A stretch of DNA of 64,000 bases from Planctomycetaceae bacterium (GTDB lineage Bacteria; Planctomycetota; Planctomycetia; Pirellulales; Lacipirellulaceae), in assembly GCA_002702655.1 (NCBI GenBank), contig PABB01000067.1:248001-312000 (forward strand). The letters run 5' to 3'. Below the pieces are notes generated by a model. It did not search any database, was not told the DNA's origin, and was given only the letters and a program-made list of their open reading frames with translations. How positions within the stretch are numbered: position 1 is the stretch's first letter; every line of letters begins with the position of its first letter. A program made the translations under genes and the position numbers. Positions 1 through 8,597 of this stretch are shown in pieces.

Positions 1-606
1 CAACGGGGCGGCGCTACGGCTCGTTGTTTGCGAGCCAGCTGGCAGTTGCAGTACGATGCGATGATGTTTCGCTCCCAGCCGCTGCCGCCCGATGACGAAA
101 CGCTTGCCACTGGGGTGATGTTTCAGAGTTGCATCGATCGCACTGAGATGGCCCGTCGCGGCGTGCTGCTCGACGCCAGCGGGACAGTCGTCAGTCGATA
201 CGAGCCGCAGCCGAACCCGCGGGATCGGCATGTCGGGAACCCGTTCAGCACACCCGATATGGTGTTTTGCGGCGACGACGGCAGCGAGCAACTACGCATC
301 CAGCGCGTCTCGCTGATGCCCTCTGAATTCCAGGCATGCCGTGCGGGAGATCATGTCGGAACGATTCGGCTGACAAGCGTTCTGCGCAATCGTTATGCCG
401 TCTTGCTTGAGGGCGCCGCCTGGACGATTCGCATGCCGCTGTACAGGACTGCTTTCTGGGGCGAGGCGGATACGCATGGCCGGGTCTGGATTGAGGTGGG
501 CCCGTCGAAGATGCAGTGGACAATGCTGTTCGACGCTGCGGCGGACGTTCGTCTCGTGGCGCCAATCCTGGCCTTCATCCACACGCAGTGGTGGAATTGC
601 GCGTGA
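1..606 (+). CDS. Hypothetical protein, 5'-truncated by window edge
   Basis: The reading frame is open from base 1 to the stop at 604-606, so the gene probably starts outside the window. The first start-like codon inside is TTG at 28, and ATGs follow at 61 and 64. The product has regular alternating beta-strand-like segments and ends in an aromatic and cysteine-containing tail (FIHTQWWNCA). No signal peptide or membrane segment is visible. I do not recognise the family. It converges with the membrane protein gene on the other strand, and the two frames overlap by about 210 bases, so one of the two 3' ends may be annotated too long. The codon usage here fits this strand well. Confidence 0.55.
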   Translation, partial: QRGGATARCLRASWQLQYDAMMFRSQPLPPDDETLATGVMFQSCIDRTEMARRGVLLDASGTVVSRYEPQPNPRDRHVGNPFSTPDMVFCGDDGSEQLRIQRVSLMPSEFQACRAGDHVGTIRLTSVLRNRYAVLLEGAAWTIRMPLYRTAFWGEADTHGRVWIEVGPSKMQWTMLFDAAADVRLVAPILAFIHTQWWNCA

Positions 607-1016
607 GCGGCCGCGAACAGTTGGCTCGCGGAATTGACGATTGCGTTGAAGGCCAGCGTCAGCACGGCCAGGATCGCGACCCCGGCCAGGACGCCGCCCA
701 CGTAGCGCGACGCCCCCGATCCGCGCCACGCCGCTAACACGCCAAAAATAGCGCTGGCGACCAGGCCGCCCACGCCAACCAGGCCCACGGTCTGTCGAAA
801 TGCGGCCGGATCGTAGCGCCATACGAAGGCGCCGCCGAAGCCGGATGCCACCTGCAGGCAGACCATCCCGATCGCGACCGCCCAGCCGACGGCGGCGAGA
901 ATGACGCAGAGCCACGAACCCTTCACGGACATGGGTGAGCCGACGGTGGATGACGATTCGTTCAAACGCACATTTTGCCGGACTCTCACTGGCGACTGGA
1001 TGTCGCTCCAACTCAA
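393..1016 (-). CDS. Small membrane protein, unknown function
   Basis: The N-terminal half contains about three hydrophobic segments (starting near CVILAAVGWAVAIG, then VGLVGVGGLVASAIFGVLAAW and VGGVLAGVAILAVLTLAFNAI), so it should be an integral membrane protein. A TTG start at 1016 overlaps the TGA of the upstream phosphatase gene (TTGA), which suggests translational coupling. An ATG start at 932 is the alternative and leaves a cleaner N-terminus just before the first membrane segment. The last 70 residues run antisense to the convergent gene ending at 606 and look non-conserved, so the true stop may have been lost. Function unknown. Confidence 0.45.
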   Translation of the reverse strand: MSWSDIQSPVRVRQNVRLNESSSTVGSPMSVKGSWLCVILAAVGWAVAIGMVCLQVASGFGGAFVWRYDPAAFRQTVGLVGVGGLVASAIFGVLAAWRGSGASRYVGGVLAGVAILAVLTLAFNAIVNSASQLFAAAHAQFHHCVWMKARIGATRRTSAAASNSIVHCIFDGPTSIQTRPCVSASPQKAVLYSGMRIVQAAPSSKTA

Positions 1017-1654
1017 ATCGAGTAGCGACGGCGGGGTCGTTGGGGCCTCCGAACTCGTACTGCCACGACGGCTGTGTCATCCCACAAATCACCCGACGGC
1101 AGGCGGACCATTTCAATTGCACGTCGAGGAATCTCGACAAAGTCGGCAGTTGCCACCAAGCGAGTGACATCGTCGCGTTTCGCGTAGTTGGCGAATCCGT
1201 CCGAAGTGACGAGCAAGGTCCCCTGCAGACTGCCGGACAGCTCACAAGAGACAGGGCAAGCGCCGCCGGATCCGAGAAGCGGTTTGCGGTGCTGTCGTAC
1301 AGTTAGCTCAGTAATCTGGTCTTCGTGGACAATCCAGGCCACGCTGTCTCCCACACTCGCCCCGCAGAGTCGATTTGGTTGGAGATCGACGACAACGGCC
1401 GTCGACTCGCCTGGGCCAATGCGCTGGTCAATTTGCCTCAGCAGTATTGTCCAATCGACAGCGCTCGCGATGTGCGGATACGAGCACTCGATCTCACGGA
1501 TCGCCGCTTCGGCCGCAGCTGCCCCTTCGCCAATCCCGCCCGCACCGTCAGCGATCGCCACCACGACTCGCTCGCCGTCGTGGAAGACGCCAATTCGATC
1601 TTCGCAGCATTGCCGGTACGCGGCCGTGAGTTGTGTGACTTCGAAATGCTGCAT
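1013..1654 (-). CDS. PP2C/PPM-type protein serine/threonine phosphatase
   Basis: This 213-residue protein has the order of motifs of the metal-dependent PPM phosphatase fold: ADGAGG at residues 35-40 (metal-binding Asp36), STAVVV, GDSVAW, VTSDGFANY (Asp in the metal site) and a final WDDTAVV. It is shorter than classical PP2C domains (about 250 residues) but has all the metal-binding aspartates I can place. It would dephosphorylate Ser/Thr-phosphoproteins in the cytoplasm, possibly opposing Hanks-type kinases, which are numerous in planctomycetes; no kinase is adjacent. The ATG at 1654 is the only sensible start. The downstream membrane protein gene overlaps its stop codon, so the two may be co-translated. 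Confidence 0.8.
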   Translation of the reverse strand: MQHFEVTQLTAAYRQCCEDRIGVFHDGERVVVAIADGAGGIGEGAAAAEAAIREIECSYPHIASAVDWTILLRQIDQRIGPGESTAVVVDLQPNRLCGASVGDSVAWIVHEDQITELTVRQHRKPLLGSGGACPVSCELSGSLQGTLLVTSDGFANYAKRDDVTRLVATADFVEIPRRAIEMVRLPSGDLWDDTAVVAVRVRRPQRPRRRYSI

Positions 1655-1703
1655 ACGCGTAGCGTCGCCCTTTCAGGGCTCACGGTGCGGATCGCGCTGC
1701 CGA

Positions 1704-1722
1704 CCCAGGACTGCGTCCTGGG
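1704..1722. repeat. Short hairpin in the phosphatase-pccA gap
   Basis: CCCAGGAC and GTCCTGGG are perfectly complementary around a three-base loop. It lies in the 280-base gap between the phosphatase gene and pccA and resembles the other palindromic intergenic repeats of the window. There is no T-tract, so it is not an obvious terminator. The rest of the gap (to 1935) holds no gene I can support. Confidence 0.5.
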
Positions 1723-1935
1723 CTGTCGTAGCGCCGGCCCTTAAGGCCTCTGGCTTAGCCGCATTCAAATGGTGCGATTACTCTCCCGGCCGAGACCACC
1801 GTAGAAAGAGGCAAGCACGACGCCAGCTCTCAGGATAGCAGAGCTGCGCAGACACCAAGTAGGAACATCCGCGCGGATCCGCGTCCATCCGCGGTTTTCT
1901 CCTCCGCAGCTCGGCGGTGCGTTGAGAGCTGCGCC

Positions 1936-3945
1936 CTACGTCGCCTCGTACTCCAATAGCGGCTGATCCACCGCCAGGGTGTCGCCCCGCTTGGCGATGA
2001 GCTTGGCGACCACGCCGCGGCGCACCGCGTGGACCACGTTTTGCATCTTCATCGCCTCGATGACCGCCAGGTCGCTGCCGACGGCCACCTCGTCGCCCGG
2101 CTGCACGCGGAACTCCAGCAGCAGCCCCGGCATGGGGGCCAGCACCGTGCCGGACGTGTCGGGCGCTTCCTTGATTGGCATCGTGGCGAGCAGCTCGGCA
2201 GCGCGGGCCGACAACACCCGCACGTCCAACGTGGCGCCCCAGTGCTGCAGGCGGTAAATCATGTTGCGGCGTTCGACCTGCACGCACAGGTCGCGGCCGT
2301 TGATCACGCCGCGGAACAGCGGCTGACCAAACTGCCACAGGCTGTTCACCTCGTACCGGCGCTCCTCGGCGCCGTGGCCGACCTGCACCTCGCACACGGT
2401 GGGCGAGGCGCCCAGCTTGACCGTCACGGGGTGCTGCTGGTGGTCCATCACCACGACCCATTCGTCGCCCACGCGGCGTTCGTACCCCGGGATCTGGTCG
2501 CTAATCCGGGCTGCCCGATCCATGTAGCGGCGGTGAATCGTCGCCGCCACGGCAATCAGCAGCCCCGGCTCGTCATGCACCACGTCGTCGGCGCGGAAGC
2601 CCTCGGGATACAGCTGGCCGATCGTGTCGGTCGAGATGTCGCCCGACTCGAACAACGGATGCCCCACCAGGGCCGAGAGAAAGCCGAGGTTGTTCGCCAC
2701 GCCGCGCACGTAAAACTCGTTGAGCGCCCGGCGCATGTGCGTGATCGCTTCCAGCCGCGACCCGCCGTGGGTGATCACCTTGGCGATCATGGGGTCGTAG
2801 TGCATCGACACCTCGCCCCCCTCGTACGCGCCCGAGTCGACCCGCACGTGAGGCCCCGTGGTCGGCGGCACGTAGCGGACCAGCCGGCCGATGGACGGCA
2901 AGAACCCCCGCAGCGGATCCTCGGCATACACGCGGGCCTCGATCGACCACCCGCCGAGCTTCACTTGCCCCTGAGTCACCGGCAGCGGATCGCCCGCCGC
3001 GACGCGGATCATCAACTCGACCAAGTCAAGTCCCGTGACGTACTCCGTGACGGGGTGCTCGACCTGCAGCCGGGTGTTCATCTCGAGAAAGTAGAAGTTG
3101 CGATCCGCATCGACGATGAACTCGACCGTGCCGGCCGATTGGTACTCGACGGCCCGAGCCAGCGCGACCGCTTGCTCGCCCATCGCCTTGCGCGTCGCGG
3201 CGTCGAGAAACGGCGAGGGGGCTTCTTCGATGACCTTCTGATGCCGGCGCTGCAGCGAACACTCCCGCTCGCCCAGGTAGATCGCGTTGCCGTGCGCGTC
3301 GGCCAGCACCTGGATTTCGATATGCCGCGGGCGCTCGATGAACTTTTCGACGAAGATCCGCTCGTCGCCAAAACTGTTACGGGCCTCGCTGGCGGCGCGC
3401 GTAAACCCTTCGCGGCATGCGGCATCGTCGCGGGCGATCCGCATCCCCTTGCCGCCGCCGCCAGCAGAGGCCTTGAGCATCACCGGGTAGCCAATTTCGC
3501 GGGCGATTTCCACCGCGTGATCGGCGTGCTCCACGGCGCCGTCGAACCCGGGCACCGTGTTGACGCCCGCCTCGGCTGCCAGCCGCTTGGACGTGATCTT
3601 GTCGCCCATCTGCGTGATCGCATGCGGCCGCGGACCGATGAACGCGATCCCCGCATCAATCACCCGCTGGGCGAACGCTGCGTTTTCCGACAGAAACCCG
3701 TAACCCGGGTGCACCGCCTGCGCGCCGGTGTCATGGCACGCCTGCAGAATGTGATCGGCGGCCAGGTAGCTTTCGCTAGCCGGCGGCGGACCGAGTCGCA
3801 CCGCGTGGTCGGCCAGTTGCACGTGCAAGGCGTCGCGGTCGGCGTCGGAGTAGACGGCTACCGTTTCGATGCCCATCCGCCGCGCCGTGCGAATGACCCG
3901 GCAGGCGATCTCGCCGCGATTGGCAATGAGAATGCGGGAGAACAT
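1936..3945 (-). CDS. pccA: Propionyl/acyl-CoA carboxylase alpha subunit (biotin carboxylase + biotin carrier)
   Basis: This 669-residue protein begins with the biotin carboxylase signature (SRILIANRGEIACRVIRTARRMG), followed by the ATP-grasp glycine loop KASAGGGGKGMR, the MNTRLQVEHPVTE segment and a C-terminal biotinyl domain with the target lysine in EAMKMQ at about residue 633. The region between them matches the length of the BT domain of propionyl-CoA carboxylase alpha subunits, which favours propionyl-CoA over acetyl-CoA as substrate; methylcrotonyl-CoA or a broad acyl-CoA specificity cannot be excluded. The start is the ATG at 3945; the open frame runs further upstream but only through repeat sequence. 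The beta subunit gene lies just upstream on the same strand. Together they would carboxylate propionyl-CoA to methylmalonyl-CoA. Confidence 0.93.
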   Translation of the reverse strand: MFSRILIANRGEIACRVIRTARRMGIETVAVYSDADRDALHVQLADHAVRLGPPPASESYLAADHILQACHDTGAQAVHPGYGFLSENAAFAQRVIDAGIAFIGPRPHAITQMGDKITSKRLAAEAGVNTVPGFDGAVEHADHAVEIAREIGYPVMLKASAGGGGKGMRIARDDAACREGFTRAASEARNSFGDERIFVEKFIERPRHIEIQVLADAHGNAIYLGERECSLQRRHQKVIEEAPSPFLDAATRKAMGEQAVALARAVEYQSAGTVEFIVDADRNFYFLEMNTRLQVEHPVTEYVTGLDLVELMIRVAAGDPLPVTQGQVKLGGWSIEARVYAEDPLRGFLPSIGRLVRYVPPTTGPHVRVDSGAYEGGEVSMHYDPMIAKVITHGGSRLEAITHMRRALNEFYVRGVANNLGFLSALVGHPLFESGDISTDTIGQLYPEGFRADDVVHDEPGLLIAVAATIHRRYMDRAARISDQIPGYERRVGDEWVVVMDHQQHPVTVKLGASPTVCEVQVGHGAEERRYEVNSLWQFGQPLFRGVINGRDLCVQVERRNMIYRLQHWGATLDVRVLSARAAELLATMPIKEAPDTSGTVLAPMPGLLLEFRVQPGDEVAVGSDLAVIEAMKMQNVVHAVRRGVVAKLIAKRGDTLAVDQPLLEYEAT

Positions 3946-4083
3946 GAGGAGTCGGTAGGGGGTTGGGGGTTGGGGGTAGTCTGAAGTCGGCTGACTCGTC
4001 GCCGCAGGCCGCAAAGCCGCGCGGCAGAGCAATGTAAAGGCGTCTGGATCGTCGCTACCCCCTACCGACTACTCCCTACCCAC
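3946..4083. repeat. GTCGGTAGGGGGTTGGGGG-type inverted repeat between pccA and pccB
   Basis: Two G/C-strand arms, GGTAGGGGGTTGGGG near 3955-3975 and CTACCCCCTACC near 4056-4070, can pair across the 138-base gap between pccB and pccA. A related stretch (GTCGGTAGGGGGTAGTCGG) occurs after ilvC near 28671. It is a small dispersed repeat family. A long RNA hairpin between the two cotranscribed genes might adjust relative expression, which is only an inference. Confidence 0.5.
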
Positions 4084-5616
4084 TCAAAGCGGAATATTCC
4101 CGTGTTTCCGCCACGGGTTCTCGAGCTGTTTGTTTCGCAGCATCGCCAGCGAACGGCAGATGCGCCGCCGCGTTTCGCGCGGCATGATCACGTCGTCGAT
4201 GTAGCCGCGATGGCCGGCGATGAACGGGTTGGCGAACTTCGCACGATACTCTTCGGTCAATTCGGCGATCCGTTCGGCGTTGCCGCGGTCCTTGCGAAAG
4301 ATGATCTCCACGGCGCCCTGCGGGCCCATCACGGCAATTTCGGCCGTCGGCCACGCCAGGTTGACGTCGCCGCGGAGGTGCTTGGACGACATCACGTCGT
4401 AGGCGCCGCCGTAAGCTTTGCGGGTGATCACGGTGATCTTGGGGACTGTCGCTTCGGCGAAGGCGTACAGCAGTTTGGCGCCATGTTTGATGATGCCGCC
4501 GTACTCCTGGGCCGTGCCCGGCATGAACCCCGGCACGTCGACAAACGTGATGATCGGGATGTTAAACGCATCGCAGAACCGCACGAAGCGGCCCGCTTTG
4601 ATCGACGACTTGATGTCCAAGCACCCGGCCAGCACCAGGGGCTGGTTGGCCACGATGCCCACCGGGTGGCCGGCCATCCGCGCGAATCCCACCACGATGT
4701 TCTTGGCGTTCTCCGGCTGGATCTCGAAGAAGTCGGTGTCGTCGACCGTCTTGAGGATCAGCTCCTTGATGTCGTACGGCTTGGTCGGCTCGTCGGGCAC
4801 CAGCGTGTCAAGCGACGGCTCCTCGCGATCCGAACTGTCGGGCGTGGGGCGGAACGGCGGCTTCTGCTGATTGCTCAAGGGCAGGTAATTCATCAGCCGA
4901 CGCACCATGCCGAGCGCTTCAACGTCGTCTTCAAATGCGCGGTCCGCCACCCCCGATCGCGTGCTGTGCGAGGTGGCGCCGCCCAACTCTTCGGCGGTCA
5001 CCTCCTCGTGCGTCACCGTTTTGACCACTTCGGGCCCGGTGACGAACATGTACGAGCTGTCCTTCACCATGAAGATGAAGTCGGTCATGGCGGGCGAGGA
5101 CACCGCGCCGCCCGCGCAGGGGCCCATGATCAGCGAGATCTGCGGCACCACGCCCGAGGCGAGCACGTTGCGCTGAAACACGTCGGCGTAGCCGCCCAAC
5201 GAGGCGACGCCCTCCTGGATCCGCGCGCCGCCCGAGTCGTTCAGCCCGATCACGGGGGCGCCGACCTTGACCGCGTGATCCATAATTTTGCAGATCTTCT
5301 CGGCGTGAGCCTCCGAGAGCGAGCCGCCAAAGACGGTGAAGTCCTGGCTGAACACGAACATGGCCCGGCCGTTGATCGTGCCGTGGCCTGTGACCACGCC
5401 GTCGCCGGGGATCGTCTGCTCCTTCATGCCGAAGTCGCTGCAACGATGCTCGACGAACATGTCCCACTCTTCGAACGAGCCGGGGTCGAGCAGCAACTCG
5501 ATCCGCTCGCGGGCGGTGAGTTTGCCCTTGGCGTGCTGGGCCTCGATCCGTTTGACGCCGCCGCCGAGTTCCGCGGCGGCTCGCTTTTCGGCGAGCTGAC
5601 GGACGATTTCTTGCAT
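4084..5616 (-). CDS. pccB: Propionyl-CoA carboxylase beta subunit (carboxyltransferase)
   Basis: This 510-residue protein matches the length and motif order of PccB-type carboxyltransferases: the N-terminal [19 protein letters not shown] block, the acyl-CoA site with GGARIQEG and the oxyanion-loop glycines (GPCAGGAV), and the C-terminal biotin-side block with [10 protein letters not shown] and [10 protein letters not shown]. It transfers the carboxyl group from carboxybiotin on PccA to the acyl-CoA. The ATG at 5616 ([11 protein letters not shown]) was chosen because the extension upstream is arginine-rich and unlike the family. It precedes pccA on the same strand, and a phasin-like and a short-chain dehydrogenase gene lie upstream in the same direction. 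Confidence 0.94.
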   Translation of the reverse strand: MQEIVRQLAEKRAAAELGGGVKRIEAQHAKGKLTARERIELLLDPGSFEEWDMFVEHRCSDFGMKEQTIPGDGVVTGHGTINGRAMFVFSQDFTVFGGSLSEAHAEKICKIMDHAVKVGAPVIGLNDSGGARIQEGVASLGGYADVFQRNVLASGVVPQISLIMGPCAGGAVSSPAMTDFIFMVKDSSYMFVTGPEVVKTVTHEEVTAEELGGATSHSTRSGVADRAFEDDVEALGMVRRLMNYLPLSNQQKPPFRPTPDSSDREEPSLDTLVPDEPTKPYDIKELILKTVDDTDFFEIQPENAKNIVVGFARMAGHPVGIVANQPLVLAGCLDIKSSIKAGRFVRFCDAFNIPIITFVDVPGFMPGTAQEYGGIIKHGAKLLYAFAEATVPKITVITRKAYGGAYDVMSSKHLRGDVNLAWPTAEIAVMGPQGAVEIIFRKDRGNAERIAELTEEYRAKFANPFIAGHRGYIDDVIMPRETRRRICRSLAMLRNKQLENPWRKHGNIPL

Positions 5617-5753
5617 CAGTGCTGGTCCCAGTTTTCGAACCGCCAAAAGAAGAGCTGGCGAGCGCCGCCCGCGCTCGCCAGCGTACTTGCCGGACGCCCC
5701 AACTCGCAATAGGCGTTCGGACGACTCTCCGCAACGCGACTCGCGCCGGCCGA

Positions 5754-6191
5754 CTAGCTGGCGGACTGGGTTGTCAGCTCGGTCAGCTTGGTGAGTGCGT
5801 TTTGGAATTCCTTCACCTGGGCTTCGGTGCACTCTTTGACGCAGTCGATCGCCTTGCGGCAGACCTCCTCGCTGCGTTTGCGCAACTCGTCAGGAGTCTT
5901 GGCTTCCATGAGTTTCAGGTTTTGCTCCAGCGACTCCAGCGCCGCCTGATATTGGCGGTCGACCGTGTCGCGGTGCTTGCGGGCCAGGTCGGACACGGCG
6001 CCGGTCCAGGCTTTTTGGAAGTCGCGCATCTTGTCCAGCCACATCGACTGCGGCGTGGGCAGTCCGGGCCACATCGTCAACCATTGCCGCAACATTTCTT
6101 GCGACAGTTTCACGTTTGTTTCCGCCGCCTTGCGGACCTCGTCGAATACGCCTTCCATAAGGGCGGAACTTTTTTCAGTGGCGGTGGCCAT
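5754..6191 (-). CDS. Phasin-like coiled-coil protein
   Basis: This 145-residue protein is almost entirely helical and amphipathic, lacks a signal peptide and is rich in Lys, Glu, Ala and Gln. A central tryptophan-containing block ([26 protein letters not shown]) is followed by a long heptad-like region. Size and pattern resemble phasins, the proteins that coat polyhydroxyalkanoate granules. The neighbouring short-chain dehydrogenase and propionyl-CoA carboxylase support a role at the acyl-CoA/storage-polymer interface. No PHA synthase (phaC) is in this window, so the storage role is inferred. A purine-rich GGAGAC stands a few bases before the ATG at 6191. Confidence 0.6.
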   Translation of the reverse strand: MATATEKSSALMEGVFDEVRKAAETNVKLSQEMLRQWLTMWPGLPTPQSMWLDKMRDFQKAWTGAVSDLARKHRDTVDRQYQAALESLEQNLKLMEAKTPDELRKRSEEVCRKAIDCVKECTEAQVKEFQNALTKLTELTTQSAS

Positions 6192-6317
6192 GGCTTTGTC
6201 TCCGTTGGCAAGGAATGAGGTAGGATTGGTAAGGGTGTGTGTCCGTTGAGTCCCCGCACCGTTGCGGTGAGGGTGCGGTAAGAGCGCGGCTGCTTGCGAG
6301 CCCCGCTCTTGATCTCT

Positions 6318-7133
6318 TCATGCGGGAGGATGCCAGCCGGCGTCCGCCCACAGTTCGCCGCTGACCGCCGAGTTGCTGACCATGAAGCAGATCGCGTCGG
6401 CGATTTCCGCCGTCGAGATCAGCCGCCGCAGTTGCGTGTACGGCAGCACGTACTTCTCCAGGAACTCGTCGCCCAGTGCGCGGGCCATCGGCGTGTCGGT
6501 AAAGCCAGGGTGAATCACCCCGCAACGTACGCCGTGGAAAATGGCTTCTTTGCTCAACGTGGCGGCCGCGCCTTCCAGCCCCGCCTTCGCGACGGCGTAG
6601 GAAATCTGCCCCTTGTTGCCTTGCGAGGAGACCGAGCCGATGAACACGACCGTGCCCTGAATCTCTTCAACCGGCTCCCACCGTTTGAGCCCTTGGCTTG
6701 CCCGGTCTTCGGCGATCCCCGCGATCATTTCCATGGCCCAGTAGATCGGCGCCAGGAGGTTGACCTCCGTGACCGCGCGGAAGTTCTCGATGGGGTAGAT
6801 GCTTGCCTGGCCCGTCTCGCGGTCGACTTTCACCGCCAGGGCGTCGCGGGTGATGCCGGCGGCGGGGACCAAAATGCGGACCGGGCCGTAGCGGCCCGCG
6901 GCCTCCTCGAACACGCCGTGCCGAAAGCCCTCGTCGGTCGTGTTGCCGATCATCGGCACCGCGGCCTGCCGATTGGCGGCGCGATTGATGCCCTCGGCGG
7001 CCTCGTTGACTCGTTCATCCAGGTCGACCAGCAGGACGGTCCGCACGCCGCGATTGGCGAGTTCCGCTGCGGCGGCTTCGCCAATGCCGCTGGCTGCTCC
7101 GGTGACCACTGCGACTTTGCCATGAAGGTTCAT
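6318..7133 (-). CDS. Short-chain dehydrogenase/reductase (SDR), FabG/PhaB-like
   Basis: This 271-residue Rossmann-fold protein has the SDR cofactor motif TGAASGIG at residues 11-18, an Asn in the NLLAPIYWAM block, the catalytic Ser in GSVSSQGNKGQ and the YAVAK pair (Tyr-x-x-x-Lys). The C-terminus (SGELWADAGWHPP) matches the usual closing strand. It probably reduces a 3-oxoacyl thioester or related substrate with NAD(P)H. An unusually good Shine-Dalgarno (AGGAGGGC) precedes the ATG at 7133, which decides this start over the longer open frame. It is the promoter-proximal gene of the SDR-phasin-pccB-pccA block, with two operator-like repeats upstream. Confidence 0.85.
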   Translation of the reverse strand: MNLHGKVAVVTGAASGIGEAAAAELANRGVRTVLLVDLDERVNEAAEGINRAANRQAAVPMIGNTTDEGFRHGVFEEAAGRYGPVRILVPAAGITRDALAVKVDRETGQASIYPIENFRAVTEVNLLAPIYWAMEMIAGIAEDRASQGLKRWEPVEEIQGTVVFIGSVSSQGNKGQISYAVAKAGLEGAAATLSKEAIFHGVRCGVIHPGFTDTPMARALGDEFLEKYVLPYTQLRRLISTAEIADAICFMVSNSAVSGELWADAGWHPPA

Positions 7134-7166
7134 ACTGCTGCCCTCCTGAACAGAACCCGGGTTTAG

Positions 7167-7181
7167 GTGCAATTGCAGCAC
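7167..7181. promoter_or_regulatory. Operator-like site 1 upstream of the SDR gene
   Basis: The 15-base sequence contains the perfect palindrome TGCAATTGCA and shares TGCAA-n-TGCAGCAC with the second copy at 7251-7265, 84 bases away. It is 33 bases upstream of the SDR start codon. Paired, near-identical palindromes before a metabolic gene are typical of repressor binding. See the second copy for the resemblance to PhaR sites. Confidence 0.5.
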
Positions 7182-7250
7182 AAGAAGGCGGCATTTTTCG
7201 TGCCAAATCGGCGCGATGACGCGTGAATCTGTGCGTCGACCGCATTTATG

Positions 7251-7265
7251 CTGCAAGTGCAGCAC
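7251..7265. promoter_or_regulatory. Operator-like site 2 upstream of the SDR gene
   Basis: CTGCAAGTGCAGCAC repeats site 1 at 13 of 15 positions and contains CTGC-N4-GCAG. To my knowledge, this is the consensus described for PhaR, the polyhydroxyalkanoate-responsive repressor of phasin genes in Paracoccus and Rhodobacter. The match is notable because the operon encodes a phasin-like protein. No phaR homologue is in the window. The 341-base gap between the SDR gene and the next gene (7134-7474) holds these two sites and nothing else I can support. Confidence 0.45.
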
Positions 7266-7474
7266 TGCGAGGAGTGGCTTGGTATTGGGCGAGCGACGAG
7301 AAAGTGTGCGGTCCGAGCACACCCGGTGCGCGGATCAGGTCCGGCATGCCCCCGCATTGGCGGATTTGCCGGCAGCACCGGAATCGCCCGTCGTCGAAGT
7401 GCCAACGTGGCGGCGCTACGCAGTCGCGAGCCGACCGGACGGGGCGCTCAGCAGCAAGCGTCCGGATCAAAGAT

Positions 7475-8197
7475 CTAGGCCGACAGCGGGGGACGCTCGC
7501 TGCACAGCGCTTCGTAGATCTCCTCGGCCGCCTTGGCGTCCGCGGTCCGGGGCAGCGCCGACGCTCGCACCCGCACGCGGCGGATGACGCCCTTTTCGAG
7601 AAAGTCCCGCTGCATCGGCCAGTTGGTTGTCAGAGCGCCGTCGGGGCGCTCGAGGACCTGGCCCGCCGCAAAATCCGTCGGCGGCGCCATTTCAGCCAGC
7701 GACCACGACTGGCTCGCATGCAGCAAAATGACGCCGTCACTCAAACCGCAATCTTTCCGACTGGCAGAGGGCGGCAAAACGCTCCCGAGCGCAAACCCCG
7801 GATGCGTCTCCAGCAACTCCGTCTGCACCGAGACTTGGGCCTCCACGGCCGCCGCGGCGCCTGGCAGTTCCAGGACGTTCCAACTGACCTGCAGCGAGTA
7901 GGGCCGCGACACGGTCGCGCCGTACGCAACGACCAGATCGCTGCCCCGAACGTAAGCGTCGGCGACGGGCCAATCGAACGGATTGGTCTCCGAATCGTAC
8001 CCCAGCGACAGCAGGCCCGCGGCCACGGTTTCGCCGGCGATTTCCCAGTTGACCAGGCCGCGGTAGGGTTCGTCGAGCCGCAGCGTGGCTCGCTGATCAG
8101 GGGCGCAGAGCGTCGCATCGACGCCGTTGAGAGTCCAGAAATCGGTCATCCGCCCGAGTGCCTGCAAGTTGGAAATGGCCTGATCTTTCAGCTGCAT
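7475..8197 (-). CDS. Conserved-looking hypothetical protein
   Basis: This 240-residue soluble protein has no signal peptide or membrane segment. It begins MQLKDQAISNLQALGRMTDF and is rich in beta-strand-like segments with conserved-looking Trp and Gly (LVNWEIAGE, YSLQVSWNVLELPG). The ATG at 8197 is preferred because the extension upstream is Arg/Pro-rich noise. A second Met (MTDF) lies 16 residues in. I do not recognise the family. A candidate small RNA with its own terminator lies upstream on the same strand, ending about 240 bases before this start. Confidence 0.6.
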   Translation of the reverse strand: MQLKDQAISNLQALGRMTDFWTLNGVDATLCAPDQRATLRLDEPYRGLVNWEIAGETVAAGLLSLGYDSETNPFDWPVADAYVRGSDLVVAYGATVSRPYSLQVSWNVLELPGAAAAVEAQVSVQTELLETHPGFALGSVLPPSASRKDCGLSDGVILLHASQSWSLAEMAPPTDFAAGQVLERPDGALTTNWPMQRDFLEKGVIRRVRVRASALPRTADAKAAEEIYEALCSERPPLSA

Positions 8198-8433
8198 TCC
8201 GTTGTACTGGAAACGGCAGCGCGCTGGCGAGGGTCGGCGCCAACCCGGCGGGCTGGCGGGGGGCGACAGCGGATGCGCGCGGGGCGAATCCAGCTTCGCC
8301 GGGGTCCGTTGGCTGTTGCTTGTCGAGACGATCGCGCGGCGCCGGCGGCGCGTCAGTACTACTTTCTCCGCGACGAGCAACGCTTGCACGTCAGGGCGCT
8401 GCCGCCGCCGACCGGCGAGCCGGCTTCAGCGCA

Positions 8434-8474
8434 CAAAAAAACCCCGCCGAACGCCCGAGGGCGAAGCGACGGGG
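8434..8474 (-). terminator. Rho-independent terminator of a candidate small RNA
   Basis: Read on the minus strand, an eight-pair outer stem (CCCCGTCG with CGGCGGGG, one G-U pair), a small internal loop and an inner CGCCC/GGGCG stem are followed at once by seven T residues (complement of 8435-8441). No protein-coding gene ends just upstream on this strand, so it should terminate a non-coding transcript. Confidence 0.75.
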
Positions 8475-8592
8475 CCGGAACAGAGAAGAGGCCAAGCACT
8501 GTGGGGGGGATAAAGAATATCAGGCAGGTCACTTCCGCACGGGGCGGTCGATCACGCGTGATGAGGCTTGGTTCTGCAACTGCTCCTTTCAC
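8442..8592 (-). ncRNA. Candidate small RNA, about 150-165 nt
   Basis: The span lies between a promoter-like pair (TGGACA, 16 bases, TATCAT; 8625-8598) and a strong intrinsic terminator (8434-8474), with no credible reading frame. The transcript can fold into a long rod. GGAGCAG near the 5' end pairs with CUGUUCC, AGAA with UUCU, and CCAAGC with GCUUGG. The apical part contains the perfect palindrome ATCACGCGTGAT (8551-8562) and a CCGC/GCGG hairpin. Length and rod shape are like 6S RNA, but I cannot assign it to a known family. It is not an SRP RNA, since the GGAAG-containing tip motif is absent in the right context. It could also be a leader of the gene ending at 7475. Confidence 0.5.
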
Positions 8593-8597
8593 CCATG

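Noticed and set aside
2029-3984. 651-codon plus-strand frame opposite pccA
   Set aside because: It is the antisense shadow of pccA; its translation is His/Arg/Asp-rich with no family features, an effect of GC-rich third positions.
8442-8592. SRP (4.5S) RNA
   Set aside because: The candidate transcript lacks the GGUCC-GGAAG-type tip motif in a hairpin context, so it was left unclassified.
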